From a virus, in the IMG/VR virus record IMGVR_UViG_3300017757_000154, positions 1 to 24,182 of that record: a DNA stretch of 24,182 nucleotides; one strand, given 5' to 3'. Position 1 is the stretch's first letter. Every line of letters starts with the position of its first letter. Shown piece by piece: positions 1 through 6,989 of this stretch. The notes under the pieces were generated by a model that worked only from the letters and a program-made list of their open reading frames with translations, had not been told where the DNA came from and searched no databases. The position numbers were made by a program, and so were the translations under genes.

Positions 1-900
1 AACACACATATTGATGGTGCACAAGTTCGATTTAACGATCCGAAGAATATTGCATCAGAACAACTACCCAAAACCCTACCTGAGACACCTCCTTTACCAG
101 AGACACCAATAGAACTACTCACTCCAGAGATCCCTGCATTGCCAGAGCTCGAGGTAAACAGTCGCAGTGCAAGATATACCAATAACTTCGAGTCTCTGGA
201 CGAAGGCGATGGTACAGCCTATCGAACTATATTAATCAATAGAGGTATATACCGAGAAGAAAATCTAGACTTAGGCGAGGTGTCAGCTACTGCAACGCCA
301 ACTGTCAACCCTACTGCCAGCAAGTACATATACACCGACAAGATTATCGACAACATGCAGGAGTTCCCCACTGAGCTCCAACTGTCGTCTCGCTTCCAGC
401 TATCAGCTTTCACCAAGGGTGGAGTGCGAGTGCTAAGGCGAGGTCGTATCAGCAAGCAACAGATAGTGAAGAATCTGAAGGCATTGGCAGAAGCAGTGTG
501 TGAGCCCACCTATACACTGTATCCCAACATGCAGATACTGGCTGGGTATAGGAACAGAGATGACATCGAGGACAGTAGCAACAAGAACTTGCATTATCTA
601 GGACAAGCAGTTGATATAAGATTTGATGGCTATACTCGAGAAGAAACCTACAACGCAGCACAAGAGTTAGTGTCGAATCTGCCACATGGCTTCGATACAC
701 TGGTACTTAACTACAATGGCAAGAAGTCATGTTGGATACATTTATCATTTAGACTTACAGGAAACAGAGAAGCCATCGCAACATATAGAGACCACATCAA
801 GATGGGCGACAATCTACAATACATACCAGAGAATGGCAGTGTGTCTGAGTCGAGTGGCTCGTCTCGCTTGGGTGCATCAACCGAAGACATAATCAGATGA
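1..900 (+). CDS. Tail baseplate hub protein (gp5 position), C-terminal part, with M15-type peptidase domain
   Basis: The reading frame is open from the first base, so the 5' end lies outside the window; the TTG at 139 is not a believable start. Codons 20-45 form a proline/threonine-rich linker. The C-terminal domain (about codons 150-260) has the zinc-site layout of M15 peptidases: H198 and D205 in a HxxGxAxD-like motif (LHYLGQAVDI), then H247 in WIHLSF. M15 enzymes cleave peptide cross-bridges of peptidoglycan, so the inferred job is local wall opening at the tail tip during infection. T4 gp5 carries a lysozyme in the equivalent hub protein. The acidic residue usually found three positions before the last histidine in VanX-like members appears as C244, so catalysis is not certain. 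The gp5 identity rests on position beside the PAAR gene and gp25/gp6; the N-terminal OB-fold half is not visible. Confidence 0.72.
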   Translation, partial: NTHIDGAQVRFNDPKNIASEQLPKTLPETPPLPETPIELLTPEIPALPELEVNSRSARYTNNFESLDEGDGTAYRTILINRGIYREENLDLGEVSATATPTVNPTASKYIYTDKIIDNMQEFPTELQLSSRFQLSAFTKGGVRVLRRGRISKQQIVKNLKALAEAVCEPTYTLYPNMQILAGYRNRDDIEDSSNKNLHYLGQAVDIRFDGYTREETYNAAQELVSNLPHGFDTLVLNYNGKKSCWIHLSFRLTGNREAIATYRDHIKMGDNLQYIPENGSVSESSGSSRLGASTEDIIR

Positions 901-1010
901 CCCCTATTATATTGACAGCACGAGACATCGATCGAAAAGAGTCGGCTTTATTCGGCTGCATATTTTTTAGAGCTGGAAGTCGCAACACTGGAGCTACAAC
1001 ATGCCAATAA
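897..1010 (+). CDS. Possible 37-residue ORF between hub gene and kinase
   Basis: An ATG overlaps the hub stop codon as ATGA and the frame runs 37 codons to a TAA that lies 10 bases inside the kinase gene. The product would start MTPIILTARDIDRKE and contains no recognisable motif. Support is only positional: it fills the one gap of about 100 bases in an otherwise gapless stretch and its ends overlap both neighbours. Against it, there is no clear Shine-Dalgarno upstream of 897 and so short a frame can occur by chance. It may simply be the leader of the kinase gene. Confidence 0.25.
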   Translation: MTPIILTARDIDRKESALFGCIFFRAGSRNTGATTCQ

Positions 1011-1492
1011 GTCAACCACACAACAAAAGAATATCCACATCAGTCAACTGGAAACACATACTGATATGTGGACTGCCAGGATCTGGCAAGACAACGCTGG
1101 CATCAGAGCTGGCATATTACTTTAAGGTTCCACACTATAATGCTGACACACTTCGAGAGTATTATATGGACTGGGACTTTAGTTATGAAGGACGCATTAC
1201 TCAGGCAAGTAGAATGGCTCGTATGCCTTTTGGTATATTGGATTTTGTTTGTCCTACAAATGCTCTGCGAGGAGTAGTCAATGCGGACTATGTTATATGG
1301 ATGAACACAAAGGAGTCTTCGAAGTACGAGGACACAAATAAACTATGGCAGGATCCAGCCACTTACGATATTGAGGTATTACAATGGATAGAGCAAAACC
1401 AACTACGCAACTCCTTGGCAGGTTTCAACCCTGGCATGATGGGCATACAGAGTTATTTAAACGAGCACTTTCCAAAACTGGTCAAGTCGTAA
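1001..1492 (+). CDS. P-loop kinase (adenylylsulfate-kinase-like), probably first half of a split bifunctional enzyme
   Basis: Residues 20-32 hold a Walker A motif (ICGLPGSGKTT) followed by an NADTLRE segment and a DFVCPT segment, the pattern of APS-kinase-like small-molecule kinases seen in marine T4-like phages. GGAG at 990-993 lies 7 bases before the ATG. From memory of the family, related phage proteins continue after a YD[IV].V segment directly into a nucleotidyltransferase domain. Here the kinase reaches DPATYDIEV at residue 126, then runs on for about 38 residues that resemble nothing, in a frame overlapping the start of the nucleotidyltransferase gene. I infer a frame change near 1375-1384 in an ancestral fusion. 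The substrate is unknown; a role in modifying a small molecule or sugar nucleotide is possible. It is an accessory gene inside a tail module. Confidence 0.75.
   Translation: MPISQPHNKRISTSVNWKHILICGLPGSGKTTLASELAYYFKVPHYNADTLREYYMDWDFSYEGRITQASRMARMPFGILDFVCPTNALRGVVNADYVIWMNTKESSKYEDTNKLWQDPATYDIEVLQWIEQNQLRNSLAGFNPGMMGIQSYLNEHFPKLVKS
1373..1383 (+). promoter_or_regulatory. Internal ribosome binding site for the nucleotidyltransferase
   Basis: GAGG at 1373-1376 lies 7 bases upstream of the ATG at 1384, inside the kinase reading frame. A TGA at 1372-1374 closes the nucleotidyltransferase frame further upstream, so the 1384 ATG is the first usable ATG in that frame. This supports independent initiation of the second protein within the kinase message. 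Confidence 0.5.
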
Positions 1493-1743
1493 TATTATTA
1501 CGAGAGTCTGATGGCTCCGAGAGCAATCCGTTAGGGATAAAGGATAGGATCGCTCGGCTACGAGGAGCACTTAGTTTGGCTGGGTATAAGTATGGTCGAG
1601 AATACGAGGTCATACCTGTGCCGAATATAGTACATATTACTTATGGTCGAGATGTAGGTTATAAGATCGAGGAAGAAGTATTAGACGCAGAGACGCAGGC
1701 AATTAGTGCAACTAAGATACGAGAACAATGGAGTAAAATATGA
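1384..1743 (+). CDS. Cytidylyltransferase-like nucleotidyltransferase
   Basis: The N-terminus has the nucleotidyltransferase signature GRFQPWHDGH (HxGH motif, residues 12-21), and the C-terminus has ISATKIREQW (residues 107-116), matching the ISxTxIR motif that binds the nucleotide triphosphate in this superfamily (NMN adenylyltransferase, CTP:phosphocholine and glycerol-phosphate cytidylyltransferases). YGRDVGY at about residues 87-93 is also typical of phage members fused to a kinase. At 119 residues it is a complete single domain. It overlaps the kinase gene by 109 bases in another frame and has its own GAGG site. The next gene starts in its stop codon (ATGA). The chemistry, NMP transfer from an NTP, is firm by family; the acceptor cannot be told from sequence. 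Confidence 0.78.
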   Translation: MDRAKPTTQLLGRFQPWHDGHTELFKRALSKTGQVVILLRESDGSESNPLGIKDRIARLRGALSLAGYKYGREYEVIPVPNIVHITYGRDVGYKIEEEVLDAETQAISATKIREQWSKI

Positions 1744-1955
1744 GCGAGTTTAGATTGAGCACCTTTAATAAGGTTAAGAGTCACTGGGCAAATCAACTAG
1801 GCAAGCCAGGAGATGTAAGTACAGAGGATATGGAAAAGTTGATTGCTTTTTGGGAATCTGCTGATTATACGAAGGAGGGTAATCAATATCATAAGGAATG
1901 CCCAGAAAGTTATCGAGATGAATTTGTTGCTTGGCTACGAGAGGAATATTTATGA
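1740..1955 (+). CDS. Hypothetical protein, 71 residues
   Basis: I do not recognise this protein. It is acidic, probably mostly helical, soluble, with no signal peptide or membrane segment and one cysteine; it contains the aromatic-rich stretches FWESADY and EFVAWLREEY. The ATG overlaps the preceding stop as ATGA, with GGAG at 1730-1733, six bases upstream, so translation is coupled to the nucleotidyltransferase. It ends in an ATGA overlap with the next gene. Its compact operon position suggests a real gene of the accessory cassette that lies between the hub and PAAR genes. Confidence 0.65.
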   Translation: MSEFRLSTFNKVKSHWANQLGKPGDVSTEDMEKLIAFWESADYTKEGNQYHKECPESYRDEFVAWLREEYL

Positions 1956-2164
1956 GAGGTCGCTTTGAAGTTATTACAGCTGAGAATCCGAAAGAGGTTA
2001 AGATCTTTGCGGACTACGATGATATTCCGAATAACATTATAGAGATTATATTATTTAAACCCAGCGAGGAAGATGACGAGGGCAATCACAATCACGAGTA
2101 CCTTGCCACCTTCCCGAGAAAACTAGAGGAATTAAAACTACGATGCCAGCAGTCACAAGAATAG
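1952..2164 (+). CDS. Hypothetical protein, 70 residues
   Basis: Start chosen at ATG 1952, which overlaps the previous stop (ATGA) and has GAGG at 1941-1944, seven bases upstream; a TTG at 1931 in the same frame is less likely. The product begins MRGRFEVITAENPKEVKIF, is acidic (PSEEDDEG around residue 41), and has a HNHE stretch. No domain is recognised. The 3' end overlaps the PAAR gene by 22 bases, again implying coupled translation. It could be a small tail-assembly factor or an unrelated accessory protein; the sequence does not decide. Confidence 0.6.
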   Translation: MRGRFEVITAENPKEVKIFADYDDIPNNIIEIILFKPSEEDDEGNHNHEYLATFPRKLEELKLRCQQSQE

Positions 2165-4536
2165 GCGACGCAGATGTCACGCACTGCTCGGGAATGGAAC
2201 GAGCACAGGGTAGCAGTGATGTCACAGCCAATGGTCAGGGTATTAGTAGAGAGGGCGATTTAAATACTGACCATCTACTTCCTGGATCTCCATGCCCAAG
2301 CCATAGTGTAGGCATTCAGTCTGGTGACCCAACTGTATTTGCGAATAAGAAAAGAATAGGACGAGTGGGCGATCCGACATGCACGCAAGTAGCCGAAGGC
2401 AGTCCGAATGTGTTTAGTAGTGGTGGTGGTGAAACAGCTGGAGTAGATACGAATCTACCAATCGGTGGAGTTATCTTTAATTACATACTCACGAGTTCAG
2501 TTGGTAATACTTGTAACGAGGGCGATGTTGCTACGATTACATTAGCTACTCAGAATCTAGCAGTGGGTACGAATGTACCTTATATCGTCACAGGTATTAC
2601 GAATGCTGATATAGTACAGGCTGAGAGTTCTCCTCTAACTGGAAACTTTGTAGTTGGCTCTCAGGATACGAAAGCATTTAAGTTTGCGAATGACCAAGTC
2701 ACAGAGGGCACAGAAAACTTTACTATTAAAGTGACAACGCAAACTCCATTCTTAGGCAACGATACCCTTAGCATTGCTGTGGCTGATACTTCTAACAACC
2801 CAGTCTTTAGTTTGGTGGGTACTACTACTTTGACACCACAGGAAAATACTGTAGGCAACTTTAAGCTGACTGTCGGCTCTGGTATTATTGGCGATACTTA
2901 TCCCTTTACTATATCAGCAGGGCAAGGCAACTTTGATGAAATAGATTTAGATTACATAGCTGACCATAATGGTGTACAGACAACAATTAATCAGATTCCC
3001 TTTACTTCTAACTTTACTCTAAGAGATTTAGGAGGAGGAATAGCAGGTGATGCTTTTGATTTTAAAATAGCTGATGACTTCTCAAGAATAGAAGGTAGTG
3101 AAGTTATGACTGTAGCAGTATCAGATGCAGGAAGTGTAGTGGCAACTCTTAACTTTACTTTAGCAGATTCGTCACTTAAATCGGAAAGTGCTTTAGTATA
3201 TTCAAGGAATGTAATGCCAGCAGGAACTTATGGATTTGAAGATGTATCATTAAGTAATGGTGACCGAGCCAACGATCCTACTTATCCAAATGGTTATACT
3301 TCTAGCAATCTAGCCACTTACCCTTATGCCTATGCTGGTACTTATGGCGACTTGCCTATGGGTTCTACAGTCACAGGTTCCATAGGAAGCAACCAATCAT
3401 TTAGATTAAATGGAATGAATCTAGTTTATGTAGAGGGTATGGGTTATGTATTTGGATTTATTTCCGAGGAGATTAATAACTTAGTTGGTGCTAGTAATAC
3501 TGTGGACTTACACTATAACCACGAAAGGCAGATGATAGTAAACCAACTGAATACTGATAAACCAAACTTACAAGATAGTCAAGCAAGTCCTAATCATCAG
3601 TTTGATACTTTCAACTATAACACAGTGGCAACAGCTACCTTTCAAACTGCAAACTATCCAAATAATTCTACATCTTCTGCATCTGGGATATCACAAGTTG
3701 CTTTCCCACATGATTATAGTACAACTCCTGCTACTGACTATTCATATCAATCTGCGACTGGTCCTTACCATTTATATGGAGCATATACTACAACTCCAGC
3801 AGTAAGTGGTGACGAAAACTTTAGCACCTATGGAAACAGACAACATATAAATGGACAACCTCGTGCCAGCAACTGTGGTTCTATCTGGCATATCTGGTTC
3901 TTCCGAGCAAAACTATCAAACGGAAATCCTGACTTACGACCAGCCCAAACAAAAGACTTTACTTACTTTGGTTGGAATCCAAATGTAAATTCCTTTCGCT
4001 TTAGAACAACAGCATTCTTCAACCACGATGTAAACTGGGGATCTCTCTGGGCACAAAATGATATTGGACCTGATGGTCAAGGAGATGGTGGTATAGATTT
4101 ACAAACAGACTCACGAGTGACATTTGATACAGGAGTTGACCAAACTCTAGGTGGCTATGTGCATATTAAGATAGATTGTGGTACGAGTAGAAGTCAGTTA
4201 ATTCCTGGAAACGCAGGAGGTGGCTTTATAAAAGATGGGGATTACTATGAGCAATATAATATAACAAGGACTGTCACAAAGTATGAAGGTCGGTACTTTA
4301 GTTTTAATCCTTTTAATTTTGGTTGGATATATTATGGAGAATATCAAGAAGAAGAAGTTATCGGAACAGCATATAGACAAAACGATGGTGGTGAACCTTA
4401 TTTCACTAGCATGCCATTCGTAGCAGAGATAGAATTAATCTTTAAAATGTATGCTCCAGCCACCAATACCTTTGCGAGTAATAGCCAAGGAACTAATTTA
4501 TGGGCAACTACACTTCCTGGAGGTGTTTCTGATTAA
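2143..4536 (+). CDS. PAAR-domain tail tip protein (gp5.4-like) with long C-terminal extension
   Basis: Residues 1-95 form a PAAR domain: repeated GD.....G dipeptide turns and candidate zinc ligands H14, H44, H54 and C80, the three-His-one-Cys set of PAAR cones. In T4 the 97-residue gp5.4 caps the membrane-piercing needle. Here the protein is 797 residues. Residues about 105-225 resemble a Calx-beta domain (NEGDVATITL near the start, DQVTEGTENFTI near the end), and residues about 230-345 look like a second, weaker copy. Residues 345-797 are rich in Tyr, Asn, Gly and Trp, and I do not recognise them. The protein is placed at the tail tip, where PAAR extensions usually carry effector or binding functions; that role here is inferred. 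Base composition changes along the gene, from CGA/GAG-rich at the 5' end to AT-rich after about 2900. GAGGA at 2126-2130 may serve as ribosome binding site. Confidence 0.82.
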   Translation: MPAVTRIGDADVTHCSGMERAQGSSDVTANGQGISREGDLNTDHLLPGSPCPSHSVGIQSGDPTVFANKKRIGRVGDPTCTQVAEGSPNVFSSGGGETAGVDTNLPIGGVIFNYILTSSVGNTCNEGDVATITLATQNLAVGTNVPYIVTGITNADIVQAESSPLTGNFVVGSQDTKAFKFANDQVTEGTENFTIKVTTQTPFLGNDTLSIAVADTSNNPVFSLVGTTTLTPQENTVGNFKLTVGSGIIGDTYPFTISAGQGNFDEIDLDYIADHNGVQTTINQIPFTSNFTLRDLGGGIAGDAFDFKIADDFSRIEGSEVMTVAVSDAGSVVATLNFTLADSSLKSESALVYSRNVMPAGTYGFEDVSLSNGDRANDPTYPNGYTSSNLATYPYAYAGTYGDLPMGSTVTGSIGSNQSFRLNGMNLVYVEGMGYVFGFISEEINNLVGASNTVDLHYNHERQMIVNQLNTDKPNLQDSQASPNHQFDTFNYNTVATATFQTANYPNNSTSSASGISQVAFPHDYSTTPATDYSYQSATGPYHLYGAYTTTPAVSGDENFSTYGNRQHINGQPRASNCGSIWHIWFFRAKLSNGNPDLRPAQTKDFTYFGWNPNVNSFRFRTTAFFNHDVNWGSLWAQNDIGPDGQGDGGIDLQTDSRVTFDTGVDQTLGGYVHIKIDCGTSRSQLIPGNAGGGFIKDGDYYEQYNITRTVTKYEGRYFSFNPFNFGWIYYGEYQEEEVIGTAYRQNDGGEPYFTSMPFVAEIELIFKMYAPATNTFASNSQGTNLWATTLPGGVSD

Positions 4537-4541
4537 ATCGG

Positions 4542-4551
4542 AACTAAATAG
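4542..4551 (+). promoter_or_regulatory. Putative late-promoter-like element AACTAAATAG before gp25
   Basis: AACTAAATAG contains CTAAATA, close to the TATAAATA box of T4-type late promoters. It occupies the 20-base gap before gp25, and the same ten bases recur in the gap at 21481. If used like a T4 late promoter, transcription would begin at or next to the gp25 ATG, giving an almost leaderless message; notably gp25 has no Shine-Dalgarno. Functional use is inference. Confidence 0.35.
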
Positions 4552-4556
4552 TTGTT

Positions 4557-4949
4557 ATGCCAAGTAATACAAGACAATTTACAGATCTCGATTTAAACTT
4601 TACACCACACCCAGTCACTGGAGATGTGGGGTTTAAGAATGATGCGAATGCTATAAAGCAGTCAGTAAAGAACTTGGTACTTACTCAAAACTTTGAGAGA
4701 CCATTTCATTCTGAGATAGGTAGCTCTCTTCGTTCATTATTGTTCGAACCAGCTACACCTATGACGAAAGAAATACTTCGTAAGACTATCACCGATACAA
4801 TTACGAACTTTGAACCTAGAGCAGATTTAATTGATGTTGTAATTAACTATACTCTAGATGATACTGCTGTAAATGTAAAAGTTATATTTAAAATACGAAA
4901 TACATTTACACCTATTGATGTGAGTTTCACATTAGAACGAACTAGATAA
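4557..4949 (+). CDS. gp25: Baseplate wedge subunit gp25
   Basis: The 130-residue product matches the GPW/gp25 family in length and pattern: an N-terminal strand region, a central NLVLTQNFERPFHSEIGSSL segment followed by LRSLLFEP, and the conserved EPR motif (residues 82-84, NFEPRADL). gp25 is the sheath-initiating component at the wedge core, lysozyme-related in fold though not an enzyme, and binds gp6 and gp53 in T4. The gene lies between the PAAR gene and gp6, as expected for this cyanophage/pelagiphage-type arrangement. No Shine-Dalgarno is visible in front of the ATG; the nearest GGAGG is over 30 bases upstream inside the preceding gene. Confidence 0.92.
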   Translation: MPSNTRQFTDLDLNFTPHPVTGDVGFKNDANAIKQSVKNLVLTQNFERPFHSEIGSSLRSLLFEPATPMTKEILRKTITDTITNFEPRADLIDVVINYTLDDTAVNVKVIFKIRNTFTPIDVSFTLERTR

Positions 4950-4967
4950 TTTTTTTGGAGTTATATT

Positions 4968-5126
4968 ATGGCAAAAATGTCAAAGAACTTTGTTCTTCAT
5001 CAAGGAACAAAGAAATCCACTTCTCAAGGTAGAGGTGGTCGTGGTAGGAAAGTCAAAATAGGCACGAGCACCATGAACAAACACAAACGCAGATCCTTTA
5101 AGAAATATAGAGGACAAGGAAAATAA
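4968..5126 (+). CDS. Small highly basic Gly/Arg/Lys-rich protein, 52 residues
   Basis: The frame ATG 4968 to TAA 5124-5126 encodes 52 residues, about a third of them Lys or Arg, with a GRGGRGRK centre (residues 21-28) and a KHKRRSFKKYRGQG tail. TTGGAG at 4955-4960 gives a ribosome binding site, and its stop overlaps the AAGGA site of gp6. Small basic proteins occur at this position between gp25 and gp6 in marine T4-like phages, from memory of those genomes; function is unknown. The composition is like ribosomal or nucleic-acid-binding proteins, which is odd among baseplate genes: it could bind DNA, RNA or the acidic tail proteins during assembly. A strong hairpin lies in its 5' coding part (4988-5012). 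Confidence 0.8.
   Translation: MAKMSKNFVLHQGTKKSTSQGRGGRGRKVKIGTSTMNKHKRRSFKKYRGQGK
4988..5012 (+). other. RNA hairpin inside the small basic gene
   Basis: CTTTGTTCTT (4988-4997) pairs with AGGAACAAAG (5003-5012) over ten pairs with one G-U, leaving a five-base loop. A competing shorter hairpin, AAGAAC (4983-4988) with GTTCTT (4992-4997), uses the same bases, so the two are mutually exclusive. It lies about 20 bases after the start codon, where structure can slow translation. It may be a coincidence of lysine/threonine codons. Confidence 0.35.
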
Positions 5127-5135
5127 GGATTAAAG

Positions 5136-6983
5136 ATGGCAGAACAAAACAGAAGAATCAAACTAGCAGAGCTGGACTTTGATGGAATCAAAACCAATTT
5201 AAAAAACTATTTAAGGGGACAGTCTCAGTTTACTGATTTTGATTTTGAAGGAGCAGGTATATCTGTTCTCCTAGATTTACTGGCATACAATACACACTAT
5301 AATGCTGTGTATCAAAACATGACAGTAAATGAAATGTTTTTAGATTCTGCTGCTAAAAGAGAATCGGTAGTAAGTATTGCTAAGATGTTAGGTTATACTC
5401 CGAAGTCTGCGATATGTGCTACTGCTACAATTCAAGTAGATGTGTCTGGTGTATCAGGAAATCCTGACACATTAACTTTACCAAAAGGTTCCACATTCAC
5501 ATCAACTGTTGACGGAACTGCTTATACTTTCCAAACAACAGGTGCTGCTACAGTAAGTAGATCTGATTCTAACACATATACATTCACGAACTTAGTTATT
5601 ACTGAAGGATCTATGGTCACGAACACATATACTGTCGCAAGTAATACAAGATATTTGGTAGCCAACGCAAACTCAGATATGGTTTCTCTTGGCGTATCAG
5701 TACAAGAAGATCCAAATAATGCAGCATACTTAGGATATACTTTAATAGATAATATTGTAAATGCTGGACCACAGTCTAGAATATTCTTTACGAAAGAAGT
5801 TGAAGATGGTTTATATGAAGTAGAGTTCGGCGATGGTGCTGTAGGATTCAGCCCACCGAGTGGTGCTACTGTAAAATTAGAATACTGTGTATCATCACTT
5901 TCTGCTCCGAATGGTGCTAAGTTATTTACATACACTGGTGGAAGTTTAGGTTCTGCTTCTGTCACAATTACTACTACATCTGCAGCAGGTGGTGGTGTTG
6001 ACCAAGAAACTATTGACTCAATTAAATTTAATGCACCTAAAAGTTTCGCAGCACAAAACAGAGCAGTGACTGCTGATGATTATAAAGTTATATTGCCACA
6101 ACTGTATGATAATGTAGAAGCCATATCGGTTTGGGGTGGAGAAGAAAACGATCCACCAGTTTTCGGTAAAGCATTTATTTCTATTAAGCCAAAGTCAGGA
6201 ACAACACTTACCGAATCTACAAAATTAAATATAACAAATAATATAATTAAATCTAAAAACCTTGTGTCAGTAATTCCTGAAATAATAGATCCTGATACAT
6301 TAGGAATACAAATAGATAGCACAGTTTACTATAATAAAAATGCTACAAGTAAAGCATCCGATACTATCGCTTCGCAAGTAAGTGGTATAATTCAAAACTT
6401 TAATACAGCGAACTTAAATAAATTTGACTCAGTGTTTAGATTTTCAGCATTAAGTAAAGAGATTGATAATAGCGATAGCTCTGTAGTTTCTAACTCTACT
6501 CAAGTAAATCTAAAAAAAGTTTTAACTCCTACATTAAATGTAGCAACAACTTATACACTACCAACAAACAACCCAATCTATAATGACGCAAAAAGTTTAC
6601 GAGCATATATTGCTGTGTCTTCATCTGGGTTTACACTAAGTGGTTCAAATCTTACTTTCTTCTTAGAAGATGATGCCCTTGGAAATGTATTTACTTACTA
6701 CTTAACAGGTGGTAATGAAAAAGTTTATAGTGCTCAATCTGTAGGAACAGTAAATTACACAACAGGATTAATAACATTAAACAATTTATCAATCAGTGGA
6801 ACAACATTAGAAAGTGGTAATGTCAATATTTTAATTGAACCAGCTTCTTATGATGTAGTATCTGTACGAAACCAACTAGCAAGTATTGCTAATGAAGATA
6901 TTGCTGTAACAGCGATAGCTGATAAGGTTGCGTCAGGAGAATCTACTTCTTCTGCTGATTATGTACACACTCAAGTAAGGTAA
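5136..6983 (+). CDS. gp6: Baseplate wedge subunit gp6
   Basis: The 615-residue product is close to T4 gp6 (660). The N-terminal 70 residues carry the conserved pattern FDFEGAGISVLLDLLAYNTH followed by YNAVYQNMTVNEMFLDSA and the lead-in to a baseplate-J-like beta domain (about residues 100-390, including VEFGDGAVG near 230). gp6 dimers form the inner ring of the baseplate, tying wedges together around the hub. AAGGA at 5125-5129 is six bases before ATG 5136. The C-terminal third contains a beta region with LSGSNLTFFLEDD and YTTGLITL stretches, common in phage fibre-like domains. It ends six bases before the next gene. Assignment is firm on motif and synteny. Confidence 0.93.
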   Translation: MAEQNRRIKLAELDFDGIKTNLKNYLRGQSQFTDFDFEGAGISVLLDLLAYNTHYNAVYQNMTVNEMFLDSAAKRESVVSIAKMLGYTPKSAICATATIQVDVSGVSGNPDTLTLPKGSTFTSTVDGTAYTFQTTGAATVSRSDSNTYTFTNLVITEGSMVTNTYTVASNTRYLVANANSDMVSLGVSVQEDPNNAAYLGYTLIDNIVNAGPQSRIFFTKEVEDGLYEVEFGDGAVGFSPPSGATVKLEYCVSSLSAPNGAKLFTYTGGSLGSASVTITTTSAAGGGVDQETIDSIKFNAPKSFAAQNRAVTADDYKVILPQLYDNVEAISVWGGEENDPPVFGKAFISIKPKSGTTLTESTKLNITNNIIKSKNLVSVIPEIIDPDTLGIQIDSTVYYNKNATSKASDTIASQVSGIIQNFNTANLNKFDSVFRFSALSKEIDNSDSSVVSNSTQVNLKKVLTPTLNVATTYTLPTNNPIYNDAKSLRAYIAVSSSGFTLSGSNLTFFLEDDALGNVFTYYLTGGNEKVYSAQSVGTVNYTTGLITLNNLSISGTTLESGNVNILIEPASYDVVSVRNQLASIANEDIAVTAIADKVASGESTSSADYVHTQVR

Positions 6984-6989
6984 AAATAA

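Noticed and set aside
139-900. TTG at 139 as start of a 253-residue gene
   Set aside because: The same frame is open back to base 1 and has plausible protein sequence with a proline-rich linker, so the gene is cut by the window edge.
939-972. TCGGCT copies followed by a run of six T, like a terminator
   Set aside because: The two TCGGCT copies are direct, not inverted, so they cannot form a stem; the T-run alone is not a terminator.
1384-1420. Programmed -1 slippage at GCAAAAC (1393-1399)
   Set aside because: The bases do not fit the X XXY YYZ slippery heptamer in the kinase frame, and an ATG with GAGG is present, so separate initiation is simpler.
1931-1951. TTG at 1931 as start of the second small unknown gene
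   Set aside because: ATG 1952 overlaps the previous stop and has GAGG at good spacing; the extra seven residues have no support.
5522-5965. 147-codon reverse-strand ORF opposite gp6
   Set aside because: gp6 motifs are clear on the + strand here, and the reverse product has no recognisable features.
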